The notes under the pieces were generated by a model that saw only the letters and a list, made by a program, of their open reading frames with translations, searched no databases and was not told the origin of the DNA. Below, piece by piece: positions 9,585 through 16,164 of a stretch of DNA of 22,939 nt (the first letter of the stretch is position 1; the number at the start of each line of letters is the position of its first letter). The stretch is from an uncultured Lachnospiraceae bacterium (GTDB lineage Bacteria > Bacillota > Clostridia > Lachnospirales > Lachnospiraceae): contig CAJUHQ010000052.1 of assembly GCA_910586095.1 (NCBI GenBank), forward strand, positions 1 through 22,939, given 5' to 3'. Made by a program: the position numbers and the translations under genes.

Positions 9585-9647
9585 TCATTGTAAACGTACA
9601 TCATGCAATTCTGAAATGTCGTATATTATTTCAGGCCGCATGGCCAT
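9585..9647 (-). CDS. Possible 20-residue leader ORF before sbcD
   Basis: An ATG is preceded at four bases by AAAGGA and opens a frame encoding MAMRPEIIYDISELHDVRLQ before TGA. A second in-frame ATG two codons later has the same purine tract at ten bases. The ORF begins about 10 bases after the predicted transcription start of the promoter at 9665-9693, so it would be the first ORF on the sbcD mRNA, ending 89 bases before sbcD. I do not recognise the peptide. It could be a real small protein, a leader peptide influencing sbcD translation, or a chance frame. Confidence 0.3.
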   Translation of the reverse strand: MAMRPEIIYDISELHDVRLQ

Positions 9648-9664
9648 CTTGTCCTTTAACTTTT

Positions 9665-9693
9665 ATTGTATGCAATCTGTCATAAAATGTAAA
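9665..9693 (-). promoter_or_regulatory. Sigma-A-like promoter for the sbcD operon
   Basis: On the minus strand a TTTACA -35 (five of six consensus bases) and a TACAAT -10 (five of six) are separated by exactly 17 bases. The predicted start near 9658 lies about 160 bases upstream of sbcD. It sits just after the terminator of the preceding gene. Confidence 0.65.
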
Positions 9694-9708
9694 GTTTAAT
9701 CTCATCAC

Positions 9709-9762
9709 AAAAAAAGTGCCTCTGTGCCCAAGATACATACTCGGTACAGAAACACTTTTTTG
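9709..9762 (-). terminator. Rho-independent terminator of the HPr-like gene
   Basis: In minus-strand RNA the arms AAAAAAGTGTTTCTGT and ACAGAGGCACTTTTTT pair over 16 positions with two G-U pairs. The loop itself holds a five-pair stem (CCGAG with CTTGG). The plus-strand copy would have two C-A mismatches, so the direction is clear. The stem ends in a U-run. Confidence 0.85.
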
Positions 9763-9816
9763 ATAAACGAGCTTCCTAATGCCTAACTACAACTGTCAAA
9801 ATGGCTGTCATATCTT

Positions 9817-10044
9817 CTATGCTGTTGCCAATGTATTTACATATCTCTCAAACTCATCGCTATGTCCTGTATACTTTAATGTAAGAATCGCTCTAAAATC
9901 AAGCCCCATCACGCCCAGAACGGACTTCGCGTTCACAATGTAGTGATTATGAGAAATTTTAACATCAAAGTCACATTTTGAAGCCTCGTTTACAAAGTCA
10001 CAGATGTCTGCTGGAGTCATCCTAATCTTTCGTTCCCTTGTCAT
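9817..10044 (-). CDS. HPr-like protein lacking the catalytic histidine
   Basis: A 75-residue protein aligning along its length with the PTS phosphocarrier HPr. The HPr segment IHARPA reads IRMTPA here, so His15 is Arg (R8) and the adjacent Arg17 is Thr. It therefore cannot accept phosphate from enzyme I in the usual way. The regulatory-serine block is kept as AKSVLGVMGLD, with S41 at the Ser46 position that HPr kinase modifies. This is the same pattern as Bacillus Crh (Gln at position 15, Ser46 kept), so a regulatory rather than transport role is inferred. The frame opens four codons earlier, but that ATG overlaps the AAAGGA site, which better serves the ATG used here (11 bases). It is monocistronic, with its own terminator, and diverges from the ABC exporter genes. 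Confidence 0.8.
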   Translation of the reverse strand: MTRERKIRMTPADICDFVNEASKCDFDVKISHNHYIVNAKSVLGVMGLDFRAILTLKYTGHSDEFERYVNTLATA

Positions 10045-10127
10045 ATATGAACACATCCTTTCTTAAAAATTGCATCGTTGGGAAATAAACCTTATTGTAC
10101 ATTTGTACCGTTTATTTTGACTTTAAT

Positions 10128-10154
10128 ATTATACAATATTTTACATAAAGTAAA
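10128..10154 (-). promoter_or_regulatory. Possible promoter of the HPr-like gene
   Basis: A perfect minus-strand TATAAT lies about 85 bases upstream of the start. The best -35 is TTTACT with a short 15-base spacer, so the assignment rests mainly on the -10. Confidence 0.4.
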
Positions 10155-10393
10155 GCATTTTTTCCCATTTTTCTTACTTTCGGCGGTTTACTCATCCGAT
10201 GACATATTTCACCGCATTTTGCATTTTTTTACTGTAAACTTTTTATAGTAAATGTTTTCCATTTTTCTTTTTTTTATTCATTTTTCCTATAAGCACTAAC
10301 AAGACTATTGGAATAATTTATATTTTTCTTTTGCAAAATCGCTCCCATTTTCGAATGTTTGTTTTAGAATAGAAACGAACGATTATTGTATCT

Positions 10394-10408
10394 AAAAGTA
10401 ATACTTTT
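10394..10408. promoter_or_regulatory. Palindrome AAAAGTA-A-TACTTTT upstream of the ABC promoter
   Basis: A perfect 7-bp inverted repeat around one central base lies five bases upstream of the candidate -35. The position fits an operator or activator site. No regulator gene is adjacent in this orientation, so the binding protein is unknown. Confidence 0.35.
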
Positions 10409-10412
10409 GCTC

Positions 10413-10441
10413 TTTAAAACAAAACTATTTTCGATTATAAT
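10413..10441 (+). promoter_or_regulatory. Candidate promoter of the ABC exporter operon
   Basis: TTTAAA (four of six) and a perfect TATAAT are 17 bases apart, 69 bases upstream of the first exporter start. The region is very AT-rich, so some caution is needed. Confidence 0.5.
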
Positions 10442-10510
10442 GTACAGAAACCCAAACACCAACATGGTCGCAACCCTATATTGAATCGACGCAAAAGAGA
10501 GGTATTTACT

Positions 10511-12262
10511 ATGACTGCGATGAAATGGTTCTACTCATTCCTCAAAAAACACAATCGAACTATAGTGCTAGGTCTTTTTTTGGTGACTGTAATCTCTGTG
10601 CTCGCCATCGTCAAGCCGATTGTGTCAGGCTCTATTGTCGATAATGTCATTATCGCTGGACAATATAGCTTACTTCCAAAACTGATTGTACTACTTATCC
10701 TAATCACTGTTCTGCGTGGTCTTATGCGCTTTTGGTCACAGGTAATCTTTGAAACTTGTTCACAAGATGTCCTATACTCCATGCGCGACACGGTTTACAG
10801 AAAATTGCTTCAAGAAGATTTTAACTTTTATAACAAAAATCGTACTGGTGATCTGTTAAGCCGCCAAACTGGTGATATGGAAGCTATTCGACATTTTATC
10901 GCATTTGTTATTTATCAAGTGTATGAAAATGTATTTTTATTCTTTTTTGCACTGATTATGATTTTTACCGTGAGCTGGAAACTGGCCTTGTGTATGTGCG
11001 CTGTTCTTCCTTTTACGCTGCTTGTAACCTTAAGCCAAAATAAAAATGGACGACCACGCTTCCAAAAAATACGAGACTGTTTCTCCTCACTCAACACCTT
11101 TGTGCAGGAAAATATCAGTGGAAACCGCGTTGTAAAAGCCTTCTCTAAAGAAGACTATGAAATTGAAAAATTTAATAAAGAAAATGACAACTATCGCGAC
11201 GCAGAACTTGCGGCGGCAGAAATATGGACACAATATGTTCCCAAATTTGAGTTTCTTTCCAACATGCTCATGGTGATTCTAATGTTAGTCGGCAGTATTA
11301 TGGTTATTCAGGATGCCATGACCTTGGGAAATTATGTCACAATCAACGGTTATCTGTGGATGCTAACCAATCCTTTGCGACAGATTGGCTGGCGTATCAA
11401 TGATATCCAGCGCTTCACTACTTCTGTGGAAAAAATATATGCTACCTACAGTGCAGAGCCAAATGTAAAGTATCCTGAAAATGCAATACCTTGTACAAAG
11501 TTAAATGGAGACATTGAGTTTAAAAATGTTTCCTACAGTGCAGAGGATGAGGACATTATCCATCATGTAAGCTTTCGCGTAAAAAGTGGACAGACGGTTG
11601 GAATCTTAGGATCGACAGGCTCTGGAAAATCCACTATCATGAATCTGCTTTGCCGCTTCTATGATGTAACAGACGGAGAAGTTCTTGTGGATGGAAGAAA
11701 TGTAAAAGATCTAGACCTCTACAACTTACGCCAAAATATCGGGATGGCTATGCAGGATGTATTTCTCTTTTCAGATACAATTGAAGGTAATATTGCCTAC
11801 AGCCGCCCAGACTGTCCTTTTGAAGAAGTACAAAAAGCTGCTATCATGGCCGATGCAGATGGTTTTATTCGTGAAATGCCAGATGGATATGACACGATTG
11901 TCGGTGAACGTGGTGTAGGACTTTCCGGCGGGCAAAAACAGCGGATTTCTCTTGCTCGAGCACTCCTAAAAGAACCTTCTATCCTGATTCTAGACGATAC
12001 TACTTCGGCTGTAGATATGGAAACCGAAAGTTACATCCAACAGCAACTTGGCAACATTGACCACAAATGCACCATTTTTGTGGTTGCCTACCGAATTTCT
12101 TCCATAAAAGATTCTGACTTGATCCTAGTGCTCAACAATGGAAAAATTGTTGAGCAGGGCACACATGACCAACTACTCCAAAATAACGGTTATTACGCCA
12201 CCGTGTTTAGGCATCAGTATGGAGAATTTGAACAATATATTGACAATCAAAACAGGAGGTGA
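10511..12262 (+). CDS. ABC exporter half-transporter, degenerate-site subunit
   Basis: A type IV ABC exporter half of 583 residues: a six-helix membrane domain (about 1-320) followed by a nucleotide-binding domain. Visible motifs are Walker A GSTGSGKST (367-375), signature LSGGQ (471-475) and Walker B ILILDD (491-496). The catalytic Glu after Walker B is Asp (D496), and the switch His is Tyr (Y527 in VVAYRISS). These two changes are typical of the degenerate member of heterodimeric exporters such as BmrC/BmrD, LmrC/LmrD and TM287/288. An upstream TTG (10481) keeps the frame open, but the ATG has AGAGAGG eight bases before it. Its stop overlaps the ribosome binding site of the next exporter gene, so translation is coupled. 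The substrate is unknown; multidrug or peptide export is the usual role. Confidence 0.9.
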   Translation: MTAMKWFYSFLKKHNRTIVLGLFLVTVISVLAIVKPIVSGSIVDNVIIAGQYSLLPKLIVLLILITVLRGLMRFWSQVIFETCSQDVLYSMRDTVYRKLLQEDFNFYNKNRTGDLLSRQTGDMEAIRHFIAFVIYQVYENVFLFFFALIMIFTVSWKLALCMCAVLPFTLLVTLSQNKNGRPRFQKIRDCFSSLNTFVQENISGNRVVKAFSKEDYEIEKFNKENDNYRDAELAAAEIWTQYVPKFEFLSNMLMVILMLVGSIMVIQDAMTLGNYVTINGYLWMLTNPLRQIGWRINDIQRFTTSVEKIYATYSAEPNVKYPENAIPCTKLNGDIEFKNVSYSAEDEDIIHHVSFRVKSGQTVGILGSTGSGKSTIMNLLCRFYDVTDGEVLVDGRNVKDLDLYNLRQNIGMAMQDVFLFSDTIEGNIAYSRPDCPFEEVQKAAIMADADGFIREMPDGYDTIVGERGVGLSGGQKQRISLARALLKEPSILILDDTTSAVDMETESYIQQQLGNIDHKCTIFVVAYRISSIKDSDLILVLNNGKIVEQGTHDQLLQNNGYYATVFRHQYGEFEQYIDNQNRR

Positions 12263-12266
12263 CAAC

Positions 12267-14063
12267 ATGGCACGAAATAAATATGATGTGGATGAGCTGA
12301 TCGAAGATAAATTTGATTTTAACCAACTGAAACGTGTTTTTGGATATGTAAAGCCCTACCGCGGTCAATTGGCCCTAGCACTGTTTCTTATGTTGTCCGC
12401 CTCTGCGCTGACTATGCTCTTTCCTATGTTTATCAGCGAGATTATGGACACCTATATCCCTGCAAAAAATATCAAAGCAATCATTACAATTAGCATATTA
12501 GCCCTTGTGATCGTATTGTATGCCTGCGTTTGTATTCGCCTCAAGATACGCATAACTAGCCGCATCGGCCAAGCTATTGTCCATCAGTTGCGCTCTGATA
12601 TTTTCTGCCACTTACAGGAATTGCCTTTTTCCTACTATGACGAACGCCCACACGGAAAAATTCAGGTGCGTGTAGTCAACTATGTAAATAGTTTAAGTGA
12701 TCTGCTCTCAAATGGTATTATCAACACCATCACGGACTTGTGCAACCTAATCTTTATCCTCATTTTTATGCTAATTTTGCATGTTCGTCTGACTATAATC
12801 TGTCTATGTGGTTTGCCTGTCCTTGTTGCTGTCATTATCTTTGTAAAACGCCGGCAACGCCGCGCATGGCAGATTCAGAGTAACAAACAGTCGAATCTTA
12901 CAGCTTATATTGCCGAGAGTATCAATGGAATCCGCGTCACACAATCTTTTGTGCGCGAAAAGGAAAATACTTCTATTTTTAATCACTTAAGTGATAGCTA
13001 TAGAGGCGCGTGGATGCGTGCCGTCAAGTACAACTTTATTATGTGGCCTTGTATTGACTCCATCTCGACAGTCACTACTGCTTTTATCTATGTCATTGGT
13101 ATTGGCTGGATTTCGGGAGAATTGTACGGCGTGACCGTTGGTATTTTGATTGCTTTTACTTCATATATCTCGCGGTTCTGGGAACCAATCAATACATTGG
13201 CCTCCTTCTACAACTCCTTACTGACTGCCATTGCCTACCTAGAACGTATCTTTGAGACTATTGACGAGCCTGTCAAAGTGAAAGACAGCCCTGACGCCTC
13301 TTCTATGCCTTCTATCAAAGGTAAGGTAGAATTTAAAGATGTGTGTTTTAGCTATGAGGATGGAATACAGATTTTAAATCGTGTGAACTTTATGACAAAT
13401 CCTGGTGACACATATGCTATTGTAGGACCCACTGGTGCTGGCAAATCGACGATTGTCAATCTTATTAGCCGTTTTTACAACGTGGATTCTGGCCAGATTT
13501 TGATTGATGGCACAGACATCTCTAAGGTAACCTTAAAATCCTTGCGCAAACAGATGGGAATTATGATGCAGGACAGTTTTATTTTCTCAGGAACGATTAT
13601 GGACAATATTCGCTATGGCAATCTAGAAGCGTCGGACGAAGATGTGATAACCGCCGCTAAGACTGTCTGCGCACATGATTTTATCATGCAGATGGAAAAT
13701 GGTTATTACACCCAGGTCAACGAGCGTGGTAGCAGACTGTCCGCAGGCCAAAGACAACTTATTAGTTTTGCGCGTGCCCTACTCGAAAACCCTGCTATTC
13801 TTATCTTAGACGAAGCAACATCTAGTATTGACACAGAGACGGAAATTTTGCTGCAAAAGGGACTCAATCAGCTTCTTAAAGGCCGTACCTCATTTATTAT
13901 TGCACATCGTCTCTCTACCATCAAAAATGCAAACTGTATCTTGTATGTTGACAAGGGAAATATTCTTGAGGCAGGCACACATGATGAACTGCTTGCACTA
14001 GAAGGTGAATATTATAGATTGTTTATGTCACAATATGACTTTTTACTAGAAAAAGCAAAATAA
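12267..14063 (+). CDS. ABC exporter half-transporter, catalytic-site subunit
   Basis: The partner half-transporter, 598 residues: a short N-terminal extension, a six-helix membrane domain (about 35-345) and a nucleotide-binding domain. Walker A is GPTGAGKST (387-395), Walker B LILDE has the catalytic Glu (E516), and the switch His is present (H547 in IIAHRLST). Its signature is LSAGQ (491-495) instead of LSGGQ. In a heterodimer this altered signature would face the altered Walker B and switch of the partner, giving one dead-like and one canonical ATP site. The start has a near-perfect AGGAGGTGA that overlaps the upstream stop codon. A much longer frame overlapping the first exporter gene is not credible. 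The substrate cannot be read from the sequence. Confidence 0.92.
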   Translation: MARNKYDVDELIEDKFDFNQLKRVFGYVKPYRGQLALALFLMLSASALTMLFPMFISEIMDTYIPAKNIKAIITISILALVIVLYACVCIRLKIRITSRIGQAIVHQLRSDIFCHLQELPFSYYDERPHGKIQVRVVNYVNSLSDLLSNGIINTITDLCNLIFILIFMLILHVRLTIICLCGLPVLVAVIIFVKRRQRRAWQIQSNKQSNLTAYIAESINGIRVTQSFVREKENTSIFNHLSDSYRGAWMRAVKYNFIMWPCIDSISTVTTAFIYVIGIGWISGELYGVTVGILIAFTSYISRFWEPINTLASFYNSLLTAIAYLERIFETIDEPVKVKDSPDASSMPSIKGKVEFKDVCFSYEDGIQILNRVNFMTNPGDTYAIVGPTGAGKSTIVNLISRFYNVDSGQILIDGTDISKVTLKSLRKQMGIMMQDSFIFSGTIMDNIRYGNLEASDEDVITAAKTVCAHDFIMQMENGYYTQVNERGSRLSAGQRQLISFARALLENPAILILDEATSSIDTETEILLQKGLNQLLKGRTSFIIAHRLSTIKNANCILYVDKGNILEAGTHDELLALEGEYYRLFMSQYDFLLEKAK

Positions 14064-14077
14064 AGTTTCTACTTTTA

Positions 14078-14120
14078 ACACAGGACACATAGCAAAATAC
14101 GTTTTTTATGTGTCCTGTGT
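14078..14120. terminator. 14-bp perfect inverted repeat between convergent genes
   Basis: Arms ACACAGGACACATA and TATGTGTCCTGTGT enclose a 15-base loop, which has an AAAA/TTTT mini-stem. It lies 15 bases after the second exporter stop and 40 bases before the end of the convergent DUF2871 gene. Neither strand has a U-run after the hairpin. It may serve both directions, or work with another 3'-end mechanism. Confidence 0.6.
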
Positions 14121-14160
14121 ACCTATGTATAAGAAAAATTAGCTTAACTCTTTCTATTTT

Positions 14161-14571
14161 CTACGCTTGTCTTTTGATCTTGACCAAGAATAGAAGTATA
14201 CAAACGCCTATTGTAATATGGCCGATCCCTGCTATTCCAGAAATAGACGCATCCATTGCTGTACTCAACTGCGTTCCCCATACCTGTGTTAATCCTCTTA
14301 ACAAAAACCCAAGTCCAGTGATATTGAGTCCTATTTGATATATCACCACGATCTTTTTTGTATTCTTGTCGGAAAAAGAAAGCACTTTCTCGGCCAACAT
14401 CAACGCAAGGAAAAACAACATTCCCAGCAGAAAATAATGTGTGTGCATAACGGATAAATTGGTTTGGCCTGAAAAATAATTAAATTTTGTGTACTCTCTA
14501 TAAAACACCCCAGCGATCATAGCAATAATAGCATAAATAAATGATAAATTTGCGTAGTGTTTTCCCATCAT
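14161..14571 (-). CDS. DUF2871 family membrane protein
   Basis: A 136-residue integral membrane protein with four predicted helices (about 9-27, 43-64, 73-93 and 108-131). The opening NLSFIYAIIAMIAGVFYREYTKFN, shown here in its parts YAIIAMIAGVFYRE and TKFN, and the block SVMHTHYFLLG with H43 and H45 match my memory of DUF2871. No function is established for that family. The start ATG lies six bases after AGGAGG, which overlaps the stop of the preceding membrane gene, so the two are translationally coupled. A second ATG directly follows and could be used instead. A TTG further out lies in front of the ribosome binding site and was rejected. It belongs to the TetR-led operon. The family name is from recall; the membrane topology is visible. 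Confidence 0.78.
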   Translation of the reverse strand: MMGKHYANLSFIYAIIAMIAGVFYREYTKFNYFSGQTNLSVMHTHYFLLGMLFFLALMLAEKVLSFSDKNTKKIVVIYQIGLNITGLGFLLRGLTQVWGTQLSTAMDASISGIAGIGHITIGVCILLFLVKIKRQA

Positions 14572-14581
14572 AAACTTCCTC

Positions 14582-15262
14582 CTATGCAATCTTTTGTTGT
14601 CTTTGTGACTGTCTATAAAGCTGCCAGTTCATCAGCACAATCCACACATATGCCATTGTTTTTGGTATCATCAACATTCCAATAATAGGCATCACTCCAC
14701 TCAACAAAACAACAGGTAAATAAAAACCAAAGGACAATGCAACCGCAAGCGGCATAAACCGAAATACCTCATCATTTGTTTTTTTGATCTCCTGTGCAAA
14801 AAGAACAATCACTAAAATTCCCATGACAGCAAATGGAATATTGCGAAGTATCCCAAACAAAAGAGGTTGATGATATGCCAACCACTGATTCTGTGGTAGT
14901 AGACAAAGCCCAATACGCAGTATGGCCAGTATCCACATAATACTTGTGAGATTTTTCTTGTTCTCTATCTCATAATAATCACGCCAGATATAATATAAAA
15001 GTAAATAGAAAATAGTCATCGTGATGGATGTAATAAATTTTCCAATTCCTAATGCTGCCGCATTTGCTTCTAGACCAGTTGTCCAGAGTGCATAAAAACG
15101 CGGAACTAAATGAAAAGAGTCTCCTGCGCCAAGAAGCGCTGTCATTAACCCAGCCTTTTTTATCAGCGGACTTGTTCCCTTTCGCAACATTGTAAGTCCT
15201 GCAAAAAGTGCAAAACTAAGATACAATACATCAAAAATCGTTTCTGCAATTGCTTGTGGCAT
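14582..15262 (-). CDS. Polytopic membrane protein of unknown function
   Basis: 226 residues with about seven hydrophobic segments, short polar loops and a basic C-terminal tail (YRQSQRQQKIA). I do not recognise the family. A distinctive block is LLGAGDSFHLVPRFYALW (H51), where polar D, H and R sit at the edge of the second helix; conserved charged residues in such a place often matter for transport or cofactor binding, but this is inference. The start has GGAGG six bases upstream. It lies between the TetR gene (57 bases upstream) and the DUF2871 gene (10 bases downstream), so all three probably share one transcript, and the TetR protein probably controls it. Confidence 0.75.
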   Translation of the reverse strand: MPQAIAETIFDVLYLSFALFAGLTMLRKGTSPLIKKAGLMTALLGAGDSFHLVPRFYALWTTGLEANAAALGIGKFITSITMTIFYLLLYYIWRDYYEIENKKNLTSIMWILAILRIGLCLLPQNQWLAYHQPLLFGILRNIPFAVMGILVIVLFAQEIKKTNDEVFRFMPLAVALSFGFYLPVVLLSGVMPIIGMLMIPKTMAYVWIVLMNWQLYRQSQRQQKIA

Positions 15263-15319
15263 ATAAATCCTCCATTCCTATTTCACTCCAGTGCAAAATT
15301 TGCCTGTGAGTTTCTTTTT

Positions 15320-15868
15320 TTAATAGATTATACGTTCAACAACTTTAATAAAAAATTCAATGTCAGGTGCTTGTGTTTTTAAGCCTATCATAATATTCAT
15401 CATAATAAAGCGTACAAATTGTTCTTTGGTAAATGTTTCACTCCAAATATCTTTGCGAATAGTAACGTCTTTTTCCATACGATCAATAAGTACCATTTCT
15501 AGTGTAGATTGCATGGACACCATACGCTCCTGCCCTGTTGTTTCCACATTGCCAAGGCTATTCATGAGCTTTCCCGCAGATTGATCTATTTTCTCTTTCA
15601 AAAAAGCATATAGTTCTTGCAATTGAACACAAAACAAATCCGCAGTAATCACCGTTCTTGTCTCATATAGTGCCTGCTTCCAATATTCCTCTGTCAGAGC
15701 GAGCAAAATCGCATCCTTATTTGAAAAGTAATTGTATACCGTTCCTGTTGCTACCCCTGCCTTTTTTGCAATAGATCGAATATTGACTGCGTCAATCCCT
15801 TCTGTGTCTGCAATCATGCGCGATACACTCAGCAAAGTATCGCGCAAAGTATCATCCCTCTTTCTCAT
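15320..15868 (-). CDS. TetR/AcrR family transcriptional regulator
   Basis: 182 residues. The N-terminal helix-turn-helix is clear: NIRSIAKKAGVATGTVYNYF (29-48) followed by SNKDAILLALTEEYW. The rest is the divergent helical ligand and dimerisation domain, and the ligand cannot be predicted. The ATG has AAAGGGGG seven bases upstream. It heads an operon with two membrane-protein genes. Its promoter is flanked by two near-identical palindromes with the core TGAAC-N2-GTTCA, typical of TetR operators, so autorepression with co-regulation of the membrane genes is the natural reading. Confidence 0.92.
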   Translation of the reverse strand: MRKRDDTLRDTLLSVSRMIADTEGIDAVNIRSIAKKAGVATGTVYNYFSNKDAILLALTEEYWKQALYETRTVITADLFCVQLQELYAFLKEKIDQSAGKLMNSLGNVETTGQERMVSMQSTLEMVLIDRMEKDVTIRKDIWSETFTKEQFVRFIMMNIMIGLKTQAPDIEFFIKVVERIIY

Positions 15869-15892
15869 CTAAAACCCCCTTTCATTTATTTC

Positions 15893-15906
15893 ATGAACAT
15901 GTTCAT
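15893..15906. promoter_or_regulatory. TetR operator, promoter-proximal site
   Basis: A perfect 14-base palindrome, ATGAACATGTTCAT, lies just downstream of the -10 at about the transcription start of the tetR operon. A repressor bound here would block initiation. Confidence 0.75.
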
Positions 15907-15915
15907 TTATATTAT

Positions 15916-15944
15916 ATTATATACAATTTAAATCACCTTGTCAA
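15916..15944 (-). promoter_or_regulatory. Consensus sigma-A promoter of the tetR operon
   Basis: On the minus strand TTGACA and TATAAT are both perfect and separated by 17 bases. A promoter this strong is expected to need repression, which fits the flanking operators. Confidence 0.88.
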
Positions 15945-15951
15945 TCTTATT

Positions 15952-15963
15952 TGAACACGTTCA
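15952..15963. promoter_or_regulatory. TetR operator, upstream site
   Basis: TGAACACGTTCA has the same half-sites (TGAAC, GTTCA) as the proximal operator with a two-base centre, and lies seven bases upstream of the -35. Two identical half-site pairs around one promoter make chance unlikely. Confidence 0.7.
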
Positions 15964-15977
15964 TAAAAATAAAAATT

Positions 15978-16099
15978 GCTGTTTTAGCAGCATTTTCCTC
16001 TGTATGGTGCTGTTATAATCGAGTAGGGATTGTCCTTTTTCCCTACTCGTCGCGCGCACCATGCGCTGCCTTAGCAGCATTTTCCTCTGCATGGTGCTG
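15978..16099. repeat. Compound intergenic repeat: two 35-bp direct copies around a hairpin
   Basis: Copy A (15978-16012) and copy B (16065-16099) share 32 of 35 bases; both contain TTAGCAGCATTTTCCTCTG followed by ATGGTGCTG. Between them is a perfect 10-bp hairpin (CGAGTAGGGA with TCCCTACTCG, 16020-16049). GCACCATGC at 16056-16064 pairs perfectly with GCATGGTGC in copy B (16089-16097), and its core can pair instead with ATGGTGC of copy A (16004-16010). No ORF is present. It resembles a dispersed palindromic element or a structured RNA. It lies between the tetR operators and the terminator of the receptor gene. Confidence 0.75.
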
Positions 16100-16108
16100 T
16101 GCATAAAA

Positions 16109-16147
16109 CAAAAAAATTGCCTCCCCTACCGGAAAGACAATTTTTTA
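16109..16147 (-). terminator. Rho-independent terminator of the FIST/receptor operon
   Basis: In minus-strand RNA AAAAAATTGTCTTTCC pairs with GGGGAGGCAATTTTTT over 16 positions with three G-U pairs and a GGTA tetraloop, ending in a U-run. It lies 18 bases after the receptor stop codon. The plus-strand version is mismatched. Confidence 0.88.
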
Positions 16148-16164
16148 TATACAATCCCCATCAC

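Larger units (their letters stand above)
9496..9816. other. Intergenic region between sbcD and the HPr-like gene
   Basis: This 321-base stretch holds, reading in the minus direction, the terminator of the HPr-like gene, a sigma-A-like promoter, a possible 20-codon ORF and a LexA-like box, each listed separately. No other gene is seen in it. Confidence 0.7.
10045..10510. other. AT-rich divergent intergenic region
   Basis: This 466-base stretch separates the HPr-like gene from the ABC exporter pair. It holds candidate promoters for both directions and two short palindromes: GTACA-tt-TGTAC at 10097-10108 in the leader of the HPr-like gene, and the one at 10394-10408. A loose inverted repeat, GCGGT at 10183-10187 with ACCGC at 10211-10215, is also present. 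No ORF with a credible ribosome binding site was found. Confidence 0.55.

Noticed and set aside
10352..10365. CGAATGTTTGTTTT as a second LexA-like box, before the exporter operon
   Set aside because: It lacks the CGAAC half-site and has too few consensus positions; an SOS role for the exporter is not otherwise suggested.
10481..10510. TTG start ten codons upstream for the first ABC exporter gene
   Set aside because: The AGAGAGG site lies between this TTG and the ATG at 10511, so the ATG is the natural start.
12138..12266. 43-codon N-terminal extension of the second ABC exporter gene overlapping the first
   Set aside because: AGGAGGTGA directly precedes the ATG at 12267, and the extension is out of frame within the upstream gene.
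14108..14338. 76-codon plus-strand frame after the exporter genes
   Set aside because: It lies mostly antisense to the DUF2871 gene, begins within the inverted repeat and has no ribosome binding site.
15893..15906. ATGAACATGTTCAT as a LexA site
   Set aside because: The half-sites are two bases apart instead of four, and the adjacent TetR gene explains the palindrome better.
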